NCBI GenBank assembly: GCA_030848705.1 | Contig: CM061238.1 | Coordinates: 50,321,133 to 50,385,132, forward strand | From: Heracleum sosnowskyi | Taxonomy: Eukaryota; Streptophyta; Magnoliopsida; Apiales; Apiaceae | Reading direction: 5' to 3' | DNA: 64,000 bases | In this document: in pieces, positions 12,316-27,100 of the stretch | Position numbering within the stretch: position 1 is the first letter of the stretch | How the letters are laid out: each line of letters begins with the position of its first letter | Notes under the pieces: model-generated | Database searches by the model: none | Seen by the model: the letters and a program-made list of their open reading frames with translations, nothing else | Told to the model about the DNA's origin: nothing | Translations under genes and position numbers: made by a program

Positions 12316-12379
<64 letters not shown>

Positions 12380-12476
12380 AACAACTTAAAATAATAAAAA
12401 CATATTATTTTTAAAACATAATTAGTCATTATATTCAATTTTATTGGAGCACTTTTATACTATCATTATTTTATAT
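11275..12476. other. AT-rich intergenic DNA with simple repeats
   Basis: No gene seen. Contains repeated TTAGCTAA and ATTTATCGAG motifs (11640-11810, related to the foldback element at 16341-16530) and an uninterrupted (AT)n tract at about 12319-12375. Probably old miniature-element debris. Confidence 0.5.
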
Positions 12477-12990
12477 GGCATTTTTCATAAATACCCAACC
12501 CAAAAACTTTTTTGCAAAAATACTATGTGTTTTTTAATTTTTTTTGCAAAAATAGCAACTTTTTGAAAATATTTGCAAAAATACGATATGCATGCAACCA
12601 TATCTACAACTACAACCACAAATGCAACTTTTTAATAATGGTGTTTTTTCGGCGTCCTGATTTTAGGGTTGTTCCCCTAAATCCTAAACGCTAAGTCCGT
12701 ATACGAATTATTTGTCATTCTTAATATTTCTAAAACCCAAAATAAAAATATTGAACACCAAAGGTTAACTATTGAACCCCAGGATAAATCAAGGCAACAA
12801 CTAATAATTTTTTTGAATTCTCAACTATTTTCCAATTAATTTTTAAAAAGTTGCATATGGTTGTAGACCGTATTTTTGCAAATATTTTTAGGTTGCATTT
12901 AGTTGCAGGCCGTATTTTTGTCAATATTTTCGGAAGATGGTAAAATTGCAAAAAAAAACTTTAAAAAATTAGTATTTAGAATAATTTCTC
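12477..12990. mobile_element. Mutator-type miniature element
   Basis: Flanked by the identical ten bases TATTTTATAT at 12467-12476 and 12991-13000 (9-10 bp target duplication, the Mutator superfamily size). Ends are imperfectly inverted (GGCATTTTTCATAAATAC against GAGAAATTATTCTAAATAC). The interior, with phrases such as GATTTTAGGGTTGTT and GTATACGAATTATT, is related in inverted orientation to 34200-34440 in the element at 33913-34765. No ORF. Confidence 0.65.
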
Positions 12991-13609
12991 TATTTTATAT
13001 TATTTTAATTAACCATTTTAACTAATATCATTAAAGATGCTCGTCAAATTATATTTTTGTGGGCTTTTATAAATCTCACATTGGACAGAAAGAAGGGAGT
13101 TTTTGAATTTCCTCAACGTCTCTTAGTCAACGTTCTTATTCTCCAAAAGTTCATATGATTTCTATACGTGATTTAGTGAACGTTAAATTTGAATTAAACA
13201 AGCAACAAATATTAATAATAAAAAAATAGTTTTTATTTATTAATTTTGTAAGCCTTTGCGTTAATTTTTCTCTCCAACAACTTCAATTTAAACTAGTAAA
13301 TTAAGCTTATGACACTTAATTATCTATTAGCTGATGAAACCAGGATAAAACTAAAAAAATAAATCAAATCAATACACTTTTGAATTATGTAATTATAAGG
13401 AATCGAACCGGGAAAAAAGATTGATGGGTTAGAATTTATAATGCAAAAGAACTGACAAGCTGATTGATTTTTTAGCTATAAACTAAAAGAATCTCGTTAC
13501 TTCTTATTCTCCAAAAGTTCATATGATTTTTTAGCTTTTTCCTTACTTCTCGAGTTGATTATAAAAGAATCTTATAAAATTATTAAAACACTTAAAAGAA
13601 TTTTAAAAA
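12991..13609. repeat. AT-rich spacer holding an extra copy of a repeat from the gene 3' flank
   Basis: Bases about 13187-13480 match 14043-14380 closely (shared AACAAGCAACAAATATTAAT, AAGCTTATGACACTTAATTA and CTGACAAGCTGATTGATTTT). Copy B has only the second of these (about 38167-38500). So one local repeat of roughly 300 bp flanks the left end of the large duplicated segment. No gene seen. Confidence 0.6.
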
Positions 13610-14555
13610 TACTAATAAAAGTATAATAGAAATTTTTTAAAACATATCAACCATTGGACGGTGATAAATCATGGTGATTGGTTAGTTCGGGTTCTGTCAA
13701 AAAGATAGGTCTCTCCGGATCTTTCCCCTATATATAATATCTCATTATATGCATGTGCATTGTAATTATTTATAACTCATAATCTTTAACATATTTTAAG
13801 TATTAGATTTGTATGACACAAATACGTTTAAATCAACACAAGATAACAAAAAAACAAAGAACTTTTATATATATAAATGCAATACAAACTTGTATTAACT
13901 TTACTTGTCATATAACTCATAAATTGATATTGTATGTAGTAAAAAAATTGAAATTCTACTACACAAACGTACAAAAAAACCAAACAAATCAATAGTTTAC
14001 TCATATTAAGAAAATGATCCTCCATTGCATGGGCTAAAGAACTAGTTTTAATTAAACAAGCAACAAATATTAATAATAAAAAAATAGTTTTTATTTATTA
14101 ATTTTGTGGACCTTTGCGTTAATTTTTCTCTTCAACAACTTCAATTTAAACTAGTAAATTAAGCTTATGACACTTAATTATCTACTAATTGATAACCGTG
14201 TCACGGATCGTGATTAAAATATTAATCAAAACCATGATAAAATTATAAAAAAAATGAATCAAATCAATAAACTTTTGAATTATGTAATTATAGGAATCGA
14301 ATTTGGAAAAAAAAGATCGATGAGTTAAAATTTATAATAAAAAAGAACTGACAAGCTGATTGATTTTTTAGCTAATAACTCGGTATAAAAACATCACTTT
14401 TTGGTTTTTTTCTCTGCCAATGACTTCATGTGTTCTTAAAACTTTCCTGCATTCGGCAAGTACGACATATGCCAATTGAAACATAATGCACAAACCAAGT
14501 TCAGATTACCTATAGATATAATACATTCGTGATCTATAAAGACTAATAACCAGGT

Positions 14556-15162
14556 TCAGTGATTGAATTCAGAACTAGCCGTTGTTGCTCGACTCAACCG
14601 CTTCTTCCTATATCTCCATGCAACTTGAATACGAGCAGCTGCAAGTCCACGCCAGTAAGGAGATTGATACCTGCAAAGTAGCCGATCATTGCATGAGAAT
14701 ACGTAATTAACTGATTTTCCTATCAATATTCTATAAATTAATCTATTTATAGCTCCTGTTTTTATGTAGAGAAGGGATCTCGAAAAGCTCTGGTGAGTTC
14801 CCCTGCAAACAGTCTTGAGACTTCCAAGGTGACAGCTGCTTAAAAGTTATACATACCTTCAGCTGAACTTGGCTCTATGTCGAGAGAACCCAAATTTTCA
14901 ACTCAGGATAAGTAGTTTAGGAAAGACTAATATAAAATGATTTTAGGTATGACGGTAAGCTAACTTCACAAATCAGCTGGAAAACTATTTTACGTTTACA
15001 TTTCATTTCTCTTTAGATCAGTACCGCTAAAGCAACAATAATTGATGCACAGTAAATTCGTATAAGTTCTGGACAACAGAAGGAAGCTAAACTGGAGAAA
15101 GGGCTTGTACTTTGTTAGTTATTGAATGTATAATGGAAAGTTCGTAATAAAGCTACCAATGA

Positions 15163-15198
<36 letters not shown>

Positions 15199-18100
15199 CA
15201 CAAAATATCAAGTATGATACAAGATTTATAAATTTGTAAGCAGGAACAAACAAGCAGGATGGTTAAACGTAGGCACTAATACAAGATTAAAATCTGTAAG
15301 CAGTTATAAACAATTAGGATGGTTGAACTTACGCACTAATACAAGATAAGAGCTAAACTACAGTAAGACCAAGAAAGCTGACAGGCAGATGCAATGTGGC
15401 GCCACTAAAAATACATTATTCTCACAGATTTTAGAATTACTGGTGCCGAGACTAGCATAACCAATGAACTTTAGTATATTATGTATGTTTTAAGGTCTGA
15501 TCTTTTCATGTTGCAATAAGCCTGGGACTCCTATAATCATTCACATGAAAGAAACACATTGTTAAAACACATTGTATAATCATTCACATGAAAGAAACAC
15601 ATTGTTAAAACACAGGTGTATTTGGGACTCTGAAATGTAAATTAAACATAATGAAATTTTAGGAGGGCTTTGAAAGTCGAAGAAGCTACCGCAGTCACAG
15701 TTCAACATTTGCTAGTCAAGTTTCTAATATTTGTAAACAGAATGTTGACAGAATATAATGGAAAATTTCATAAAAATTACCTGAGGGCACCTTGAACACG
15801 AGGATTTCTCAAAAACCTGGTGAAAAGACTAGTAACTTCTTCGAGGTCTACAGCTCGGAGTGTAAATGCCTCTACATTTGTTAAGCAACTTACCATTCTA
15901 TTGCTTAGCAACTTGTATCCAGGAATCCTGATTCGTTTTCCATCTGGAGAGAAACAATTTGTTTTTTAGAATGAAATGTATATTCTTGCAATATGATTAC
16001 TTCTTATGACCAGTAAAGCCATTGACGAATACTACTTTTTATTACAGCCATTGCAAATTTATAATAAACATGAAATTTGAAAGATTAGTCCAAACCAAAG
16101 ATACCCCACACATCCCACTCGGAAAATAGCATTTGGGCAACTTAACTCAACAGTTAATAGTACAGGGTAAGAGATACAAACTCTTGATACCAATCCAACA
16201 ATAAACCAAATTAGGGTTTATAAAGATATAGGCTCCCAGGAATTTATCTATATTTCATGTTGTTGTCTCAAAATCAATTTATAAAAGAATTATGACTTGT
16301 TAAACTAGAAAAAAGGCTTGAGATAAGTTAAAAGAAACAACAGTTGAACCTCGATTTAAGTAATAATCGATAAAATAATAACCTCGCTAAAATATATATA
16401 TATATATATCCGGTCCAAACATAATGGAGACAATATATTTTTTTTTTCTCGACAAAAAATAATAAACTCGATAAAGTAATTTTTTTTTTCTTGGTCCCAA
16501 TGATGTCACTTTAAAGAGGTTTAACTATAGAAGGATGCAAGTCCTAAATCTAAAACGAAAATTCGAGACTTTAACAATAAGTAAAAAAAGACAAAATATA
16601 AGAGCAATATAACACATTGATGGGTGTGGTGAAGAAAATCTAGTTGATGAGAGAAGATTTACCTGATAGCAGAACTATAAACTGTTTGTTGGTTTGCCTG
16701 AGAGGTTTTGAGATTTAAGAGATATAAGCAAATTACCTTTATCAGAGCTAATCGATTTTTTGCAAGCTCGAAAGCTCAGGAACAAAGAAAAGCAATAGGA
16801 AATGAAAAAAAATGAACAGGTGGTTGAAGAGGCATTTCTAGCGAAAACTTCTAACGAAAATTTCTTAGAGTGGTCATTTCAAAAAGCAGTCATGAAGAAA
16901 ATGATTGGTGGCATAAGGTAACACCTCCTGTTTCATAAAAAAGAAATTTGGACATGTGAACAAGTTGTACAAATAAAACTGAATAAAGTGTCAATTCAAG
17001 CATGTTGATGAAAAAGAACTACTATTTTAATATTAAAGGGATGTGTGCCAATAATTTAAAATTGGTGAGAGGTGCATCCCACAAATGGATTTCGTAGCAA
17101 GTCTTGCCAAAAAATAGTCTGTAGGGAGAAGTCCTCCAACCGAAGGGGCGATAATGGGAAACACATCTATCAAACAATTTTTTACCACTTCGGAATACGA
17201 GGGAGTAGTTAGGAATAATTCAAAGTTCTTTGAACAACGTTGGATTGTTCTTAAAATATTTGATTATTTACTTGTTAGTAGCCAGAAATTATTATAGCTA
17301 CTATTTGAGAAACTTCTTAACGTAGTTATCAATCTACCAATATAAATTAGACTTTTGAAACACAGGTGTGTGTATTCAGAAAACACACTAAAGCAAAAAA
17401 TCATTCTTTCTGCATATTATTTTCTTCTATTTTTCATCCCAAAACCAACAGGAAAATGTTCATAACTATTATAAATATTATATAACTATGTTGCTATGTT
17501 ACATAAACATGTGTGTTTGTAGAATCTATAACTAGTGTATGTACATAGATATGCTAGGAAGATAAAAGTGCGATGCACTTTGTTTCATATATTGGGCTCT
17601 GCCTCGAATTCCTAAATAATTTAAGAATCATAATATGAGTGGAATTCTTATTTGTAATAATCAAGGTGAGTCTTACTTTGCGAGAAATTAGTTGTAGAAG
17701 GATTACTATTCAAGACATGAAAGTTAGTAATTATTTTAAATACATTAGGACTGGAATAATTGTGGTACCTCTGAATATATATATTTGCAGAGTTTTTAGA
17801 TAATTAAAGAGCTATAGAGTTGTTTGACAGATACATAAGAGGGTTTTTGCGTCAAGGCGATGACTATATTCAAGAGTGTTGACTGAGTGATTCCAATATT
17901 GTATTGCTTTATTATTTAGTGGATTAGTGAATAGTCCCCTGAGCGATTTCCATGTTAATCGGTTGTGTTTTTACTTTCCTGGTTGTTAATATATTTTATG
18001 AATGTCAATTGACCGTCAATGCGATTTTAACACTATATCTTGGCCTGCGTTGGCAAAATTATTTGATCCGATGGACGCTCGATCCGTTCCGCCCCAATTG

Positions 18101-21100
18101 AATTTAACCGAACTTAAAATTTTTGGATTTGGATTTATTTTTTAAACCCAAATGAGTTTGGATTCAAGTTTTAGGTGTACTAAACCGATGCCCAGCCCGA
18201 AATCAGAAACCCATCCAAACTCGAAACTCGAAAAAACATGATATTAGTGCTAAGTATATCTATACTAAATTATTAATACCCGAACATTATCGGTACTAGC
18301 TTATAACCCGTGCAAAGCACGGGCTTCTTTTAATATATTATAATATTTCTTTTATAGTAAAAATATAATATAAAATTTATATATATTTCTTTTATAATAT
18401 AATATTTTTGGAAAAGCAGAGATTTTAGTAAGGACAAATAGAAAAGGTAACATATTTTAATTGAAAAAGGTAATTGCCTGTGATTTTTTTTGAAAAGGAG
18501 TGGATTTTGTTGTCTCGACTATTATAAGATAATAATAAAAATATTTTGTTAAAAACAATTAAATAAGGCAAGTACCGTACCAAAAAACATGTACCAAAGT
18601 CAAGTGTCGTACCAAAAAACAGGTACCAAAACTTTTAATATTTTGTCTATTATAAGATAGTAAAGATTGGTGTCAGCCAATCACTAATTTGGCCGGTCTA
18701 TTGGCCTAATTTTTTAAAAACCTATTTTAACGGGTCTAATTATATTAAAAACCTATTTTAATTAAAACACATGTAAACTATTCTAATTTAAACCCATCTA
18801 TAGGCCTACTTATTTTTAAAGATTTTTTTAACCGGTCAAATGTTTTAAAAATTCTGCTCCAACTGAAACATACATAACTATTTAAGTTTAAACACATCTC
18901 TAGAACCAAAGTAATATAAATACAAAATAAAATATTAAAATTATAATATAAATAATAAGATAAAAAATATTAAAAGTACTCTTGCACGGGATATAAGATA
19001 CTATATTTAATATGCTATATACTATATAATATAAATATAACATTATGTATATACATTATACTAGCTTAAAACCCGTGCGATGCACGGATTATTATTAATA
19101 ATTATTTTTTTATTATTTATGTTTTAATATTCTATTAATCTGCATTTGCTAAAAAAATAAGTAGATGTTTTAAACTTTTTTAAATAATTAAAAGTATTAA
19201 AATAGATTTTAAAATAAATTAAGAACTGTTTGCCCGTGATATTTTTGGAAAAAGAGGGGTCTTAGTAAGGAAAAATAGAAGAAGTAACATGTTTTAGCTG
19301 AAAAGGTAAGTTCTCATAATTAAAAGTATTTAAATAGGATTCACAATAAATAAGTAAGGATTTGTCCGGAATATTTTTGGAAAATGAGGGGTAGTAAAGA
19401 AAAATCAGAAACAGTAACATGTTTTAGTTGAAAAAGGTAATTGTCCGTGATTTTTTTAGAAAAAGAGAAGATTTTGTTAGAAAAAATAATGTATTTTAGC
19501 AAAAGCTAGTTGGTTATAAAAATGTTATTATTTAATAATATTTTTTTTAGAAAATGAAAAAATAAAAAAAGTAACATAATTAAAGTATTAAAATAGATTT
19601 TAAAATAAATAAGGGTTTGCCCGTGATATTTTTGGAAAATGAGGGGTTTTAGTAAGAAATAATAGAAAGAGTAGCATGTTTTTGTTAAAAAAGATAATCA
19701 CCCGTGTTTTTTTTAGAAAAAGAGAGGATTTTGTAAGAAAAAAAATAAATAAAATGTAATGTATTTTAGCTGAAAAGGTAATTGGTTATAAATAATGTTA
19801 TTATTTAGTGATAGTTTTTTAAAAAAAATAAGTAAGGGTAATTAAGTAAAATCACTAAGTACCGACCGTCCGTCTATCCGACTACCAAACTTTTAATGTT
19901 TCGTCTTTAATAATATAGCTTAAAACCTGTACGATGCACTAGTTGTTTTTAATAATTGTTAATTTTATTATTTATATTTTATATTTTATTAATTGCATTT
20001 ATTAAAAAAAATAATTAGGAGTGTTAAACATTTTAAAATAATTAAAAGTATTAAAATGAATTTTAAAATAAATAAGTAACGGTTTGTCCGTGATATTTTG
20101 GAAAAAGAGAGGTTTTAGTAATAAAAATAGAAAGTAACATGTTTTCGTTGAATTTTAAAATATAAAAGTAACGATTTGCCCGTGATATTTTTGAAAAAAG
20201 AGTGGGTTTAGTAAGAAAAATAGAAAAAGTGACATGTTTTAGTTGAAAAAGGTAATTGTCAATTAAAAGTATTAAAATAGATTTTAAAGTAAATATGTAA
20301 GGGTTTTCTCGTGATATATTGGAAAAATGAAGGATTCTAGCAAAGGAAATAGAAAAAGTAACATGTTTTAGCGGAAAAGGAAATTGCCCCTGATTTTTTT
20401 AGAAAAAAATGGTAATATAATTTAATTGGAAGGGTAACTGATTATAATAATTAAATAAACAATTAAATAAGGCAAATATCGTATCAAAAAACAGATACAA
20501 AAAAACAAGTACCAAAACTTTCAATGTTTCGTCTTTGATAATATAGTATAGATAGAGAGATATATTCATAATATTAGTATTTTATGCTACTAAATGGAAT
20601 AGCCCGTGATATTTTTGAGGTTTTAGTTAAAAGAAATATTAGTTAGAAAATATAAAAAAGAATATACGTTTTGGAAAAAAAAAGCTAATCGGTTGGTCAT
20701 TAATAATTATAATATTATTATTTTATTTTATTAAAAAAAACTATTCGTGATATTTTTGAAAATTAGAGGTTTTATTTAGGAAAAATAGAAAAGTAGAAAT
20801 TTTAGTTAGAAAATATAAAAAAGAAAATACACTTTAGCTAAAAATGGTAATGAGTTATTTATTAGAAATTATAACCTTATTATGTTATTTTATTAAATGA
20901 AACTGCATGTGATATTTTTGGAAAATGAGATGTTTTAGTTAGGAAAAATAGAAAAGATATTTTATATACTAATTTTAATATTTTATCTAACAGTTCTCAA
21001 TGATTTGATCAAAAATATGTAACGGCTATGAATTGAGTGACCACACTACAAAAACTTTCATGACCAGACTACAAAACTTTCAATGTTTCGTCTTTAATAT

Positions 21101-24100
21101 AATAGTATAGATAGATGTTAAATGTCATATGTTATATGGTAATATAGTATATGCTACCTAATCATATATTAATACAAAATATTAATATTACTTTTTCGGG
21201 TTTCGAATTTTGCCTCTTTTAAGGTTTTGGATAAACCCGAATCCGTTTCGACATCCGTCGTACGGGTTTTGTTTTCTGGTGGGGTTTGGATATGGATTTT
21301 GTCAAATCCGACCTGATCCAATGCGTTTCCATCCATAATTATGCCTAGCATGTTACATTAGAGGGCTGAGATTAACTAAAAGAGAAACGAGTGAGAGCCT
21401 TGGCCCATAAGCTATGAAAAAAGAAAAAAATAACAATATTACCCTGGACCTATTTGCTTACATTCTAAATCACTAGATAAATTTTCCCTATTTGCTAACA
21501 AAATATAATCTCTCCCAAACAATTGTGTGCAGCTAACTAACTCTATATAATAACTCCCAAACAATTGTCAACTAGGTTCAGTATTATATATTTATGTGTC
21601 AACAATAGAAGTTAATAGAAACTAAAGACAATGCATCATCACCTCTATTCACAGAAGAATGCTCGAGGCACCACGTCAGAAGTTCTTCGCCACAAACATC
21701 CCCTTCCGACAAAGGAACACTAATCTTATCTTCTCCAATGATCTGAAGCTTCCCACGAACAATGAAAACCATCTTATCAATCAAGCCTCCAGGAACTAAA
21801 ATTCTGCTTCCTTTTATATATGTTTTTGTTTTCAGTCTCTCACGCATGGCATCCAAGATGGGTTCGTCCATCATACCAAAGATCCGGACCTATTAATACA
21901 AGATTTTACTCTATAAATGACTCCAGTGTGCTGTCAGAGTAATATAAACCAAAATATGGCATAAGATACAAGTAAGATATTCAAGCTCACTTTTTTGACA
22001 AATTTAAAGAGGTGTCGACGTATATCTCTTTGAAGATCTTCAGGTAGATTCTCCAATAGCATATTTTCATTTACACCTCTGGTGGCAGCCCAATTATAAC
22101 GTTCTGATTCACGAATTTGCCTGTGTAAGCGCTCAAAACAGGTCAACTTTCATTAAAGTCGATAATCAGTAAGGTGGCTACAATATTTACCTCCTATGAA
22201 GCTAGTTTATACATTAACAGGAGAGGGAAGCGTATTTCTAAGGGAATGAAATGAAAGAGAGTTTACTGGCCAGGAAAAAACAGATTGAAAAAAAATAATA
22301 CTACTATGTAATTCAAGCAAGTGAACAAATTAAAACTTTTAAGAGCAACCAAAATTACATCACAGTTGATGAGGCCTCAGTTGCATCAAGTGTCCGTTTG
22401 TAAATGTATATTTATACAGTTTGGGTCATAACACTTCAAGTTAAAAAATGCTACACAACTAGTAGTTTCACAAAATTTGAATACTTAATATGTCAGTGTG
22501 TCTATATACTTGTTACATCTTGGTATCTATATACTTGTTACATCTTGGTTATAGTTGCTTAAAATACATTTATTTGAAAGGTAAGTGTAGTTAATGACGA
22601 GGACCCCAACCCTATTTTTATAAAAAAGAATAAACAATTGTGTGCTTTATATATACATATTAAAAATATGCATTCTAAAAATATAATGTGCGCTGATTTC
22701 ATTGAAAGATATCATATAGATGATGACATGTATACCCAAATAAATTAGGTATTCACAATGAAAGATTACGCAAAAGCCACTGAATCAAGACCAGCAAGTA
22801 AACAATCAAAATGCAGCTCAACATAGTATAAAGAAGGTCAGACCCAGTTTTCAAAAAATTGGAATCAAAAGCCCAAATTAACAGCGGTAGTCAGGTGAAA
22901 CATTGTTATACACGTTCTTTAGTCACTGGACAGTGAGAGATAGGGGTGTAAATGAGCCAAACAGTTTGTGAGCTACTCTATCTCGGCTCGTAAAATATTG
23001 GAATTCGGTTCGATAATAATCGAGCCGAGCCCGAACTCGAGCTATTCGAATAGTTTACCGAGCCGAACTCGAGCTTCAACTACTCGGTTCATGCGGCTCG
23101 CGAGCCTAATCAAGCTTATATTATTATTAATTTTTTTTATATTAGTTATATGTTATCTATATATTATTATAATATATTTATTCAATATTTATATATATAC
23201 TACATATTTAATCGAGTCGAACTCGAGCCGAACTTATTGCATTCAAGCTTTTCTCAATATTTAGTCAAATCAATTCGAGCTTTCGAGCCGAGCTCGAACG
23301 TATCAAACTTTGGTTGAGCCGAGCTTCGAGCTTGAAATTTATGGCTCCGTCGAGCTCGAACTCGAGCCTGGCAGTGTTCGACTCGACTCGGCTCGTTTAC
23401 AACTCTTGTGAGAGAGAAGTAATCATACAGAAAATCAATAACTGTTCTGGTTGGTCTAGAATAACATGGACATTTAAGGAATTAAGACTTAGATTTCATT
23501 ACAGAGATGATTGATAGAATGGCTAAACTGAAGAAAGGAATAATTTAGAAAAATTTACCTTCGATGTTCCTCCGGCAAGCGTCGATGCCTCATCCACTGC
23601 TCAACATCCCGACGCCTTAAAGACATTTCTAACCTCCTAAAAGAAGAAATTTGAACAAAACATATTTAATTACATCTAAGGAGACATCAGACCTAGCTTG
23701 CACAAATTGTAGAGCCATTCTCCATAGCATTTGAAACCCTATACTTTTAGTAATGAGATTTATAACATATATAAATGTACAGAAACTCTTTTTTTCTACA
23801 ATCATGCAACCTGGATGAAACTGAACACTATAAAGCATAATTGATATAAAAAATGCATTGACATCCTCTTACATGTGTATACTTTCATGCTCGTCGTTTG
23901 AGAATATCTATTAGGGCAAATATAATAACAGAAACATCATATATAGATAATTTCATATAGTAGATGTCAAGATTACAGGAACGGCTAATCTCACTTTATC
24001 TTTATCTTTTTCACTTAAATAGACCAATAGGTTGAATGCTGCAATGATTGTACCATTTATGGTGTAGTTATTGTAACATTGACTATAGTCGATTATCACA

Positions 24101-27100
24101 AATACAAAACTTATGAGAAAAAGTTTACCTTTACAAGTTAAAATTTCTTTGATTGCTAAACATCCACTTAACTACAAACAGCTAGTCGAGGCAACACTAA
24201 TATGTCTGTCTTATAATATACAAATCTATACATTGTCGAACAGGGTTTTTGTTTCCTTCATCGAGGGGTATATTTAGAGTTTGACTATTTTATGTTGGTG
24301 AAATGAGAACTAAGAAATGTTAAACACTTAATATTTCTAACGTTCTAGTGCTCTGCAAGCAAAACAAACTAAATTCTGTTTGTAGTATTATAAATGTACT
24401 AAACAGTCAGAATACAGATACTTCTATAAAAAAAAGTTGGTATGTATATTTCTATTAATCAGCTCATAGAAATTATGGTCCCAATATTAGACTAATGTAG
24501 GAAAAGATGTTCTAAAGCTCTCAACTAAAATAATATCATCACATTTTTGTAGGACCTTTCCCCAATCAATCACTATTAAAATAAAATACTAACCTGCGTC
24601 CGAGAGCCTGGAGAAAGTTCTGCATATTTCCAATGAGTAGAGCAAAAAGCAGAAGACCCAGGCCAATGATGGCCATAGTGAAGAGAACTTCCCAAACAAA
24701 ATAACTTGGAGTTTGATTTCCAGCCAGAGTACTTATTTGCTTTGTAAAGAACAAAGATGAATTACCTCAATGAGAAACATGTCAAATTTATGATTACTCA
24801 AATGAAACATTAATAAAAACAAGTACTCCAATTTAAACTAGTGCAAAATTTGCCCACTTATTTATGAAAAAAGTTGAACATTTCAAGGAATTATTCAATG
24901 CAACCGTTGTACATGTCATGATGCCAACATAACGCACAACTTACAACACTTACTCAGTCAAAAGAACCACAGACATATATGATAAAACATTCTCACGAAT
25001 CAATCAGGTTTAAGATAAAGTTTATAACAAGTATTACAATACTAAGATAGAGGGATCCAACATGGATATGGACACTCAATACATCGTTTTGGGTGAAATA
25101 ACATGCAAAAAATTCAATACATTGCCAAGTCGACACAAGTATTGATGTTGGACTATTCAGTTAAGCCAAGGAACATGAAGTACTAATATCAAATACTTAC
25201 AACCAAACTAGTTAAATTTGAGTTTGTTTACTGTTTAAGGGATCTCACTATTAAAACAATCAACCCCCATCGTTGAATAGTTTGAAAAGCTTAAAACCTT
25301 GAGAGTTGGTTAAGGACTTTCTTATATCATAGAAGTACAAAAGAATACGAACAAGTTCCAACATATTAAATGTTTTAGCCTTATTTCTTCTTCTTTGGGG
25401 TTTCGTCATTTCTTTTGGATGTCTTCCCTTCCCTTAGAAGGATAGCATCATGGACTCAATAATAAACAACTAAACCCTCCCCTTCCTCTATCTACCTACA
25501 CAAGTTCTTTATCTGACATCCTTTATTCTCACTGCTACCACTAGTTACAATTTTATGGATGTATGATATCACATTAACAAAAGAGCTTGGAAACCAGTTC
25601 ATTGCACACACGTGTTTTGTACGTTCATAATTCTTCACTGGATATGAGCTTTTCTGAAAGTACATATTTAAAAATTACATGTTCCACTAGTTTACACCAT
25701 ATAGGAATGTACGTCCATCTAAGAAAAAGAATGGAAAATGAACGAATTGAGGAGAATACCTGGAAACCCCAGAACAATGAATATATGTATCTCGTGGTAA
25801 GATCAGACTCTATGGTAAGATTAACAGTTTGTTTGTAGATTCCATATGAAAAACCGTCTTCACCAAAACAAGCACTAGCATTGGTGTTGTTTGTCCATTC
25901 ATTCCATCCTTGAACATTTTTAAACCTCTCCTCTTCGTTTCCTCCCCCACAATCTATAAAATCTATGCACCTACCATCAACACATGCATCTCTAAGACAT
26001 TGATTTACCCTCTGCATGTAGTAGTACAGAAAACAAGATCTTAGAATATTGTAGTGACTAAGAAAATTAAGATACCATAAAAGGGACATATTAGATTGTC
26101 ATTCTCGAAATGTTGAACAAAACCAAAAGTGTAAAGTGACGACACCAATGAGAATGTGTCAAAATGTGAAACATCGAAGGCATATCAAGTTGTTTTGCTT
26201 GAGTTAATCAGAACATGATCTTGAATTAATGTACTAGTATAATTCAACTTGTCGAAATATTCTAATGGGTGCATAAACAGGAAAATTTGCTACAGACTCC
26301 AAATAAAAATAATCTCATGGGTGCATAACAGGAGAATTTGCTACAGGCCTTAAATAAACTGTAAATGTCGAAGTAACATTTTATAGTTCAAGAGACAATA
26401 CAGTGGTGCAACATACTAATGAGTATGAGAGTATCTCTTTACTTTGAGTAGCAAAGGAAAGGGCACAAATGAGATAAATTTCCCATATACTATTCTCTAC
26501 CACTAGATATTGATAATATTGTTATTTCAGTTATCTAGAAAAAAATTACTATTATATGGACCTAAGGGAGAAAATTCTTAATTTTCAAAATGTATCTTTA
26601 AAAAACATGTATAGAAAATTGACTAGAATATGATAAATATAGATAAGCAAAACCCCTTTTTAGTGAGCGGAAGTACCAAAAAATTTGTTATCATTATTTA
26701 TTTCAATTTTATTTATTTTTTAATTTTTCATACTAATACAACTACTACTTCTACTATAAGTACTCTAAATATTATATATTAAAACAACTACTACCTCTCC
26801 TACTACAAATCCTCTAAGAACTCTATATTATTATTAATAATGATAGCAACAATCTATACTCTTCAGTATACTCTTCATTAACAAGGGAAATAGTTTTTTC
26901 GTGGAATACAATAGTACTAAATTACCAAATCTTGGTTATCACTATATTAATTGATTTCACTCTAAACTCGGGTTTGATTCCCTGCAACAATGTAATTACA
27001 TAAGATTAATTTATTTTATTTCACCCGAGGTTCAATTCCCTACAACTACAAATTTAAATAATATTTTATTTAATGTAGATTTTCATCCTGATTTCATTGA

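Noticed and set aside
12319..12375. Regulatory AT-rich element
   Set aside because: A plain (AT)n microsatellite; similar tracts occur at 15169-15195 and 28403-28428 without other signals.
25587..25838. Plus-strand ORF of 83 codons (also 48406-48657)
   Set aside because: It overlaps exon 6 of the CNGC genes on the opposite strand and is conserved only because that exon is.
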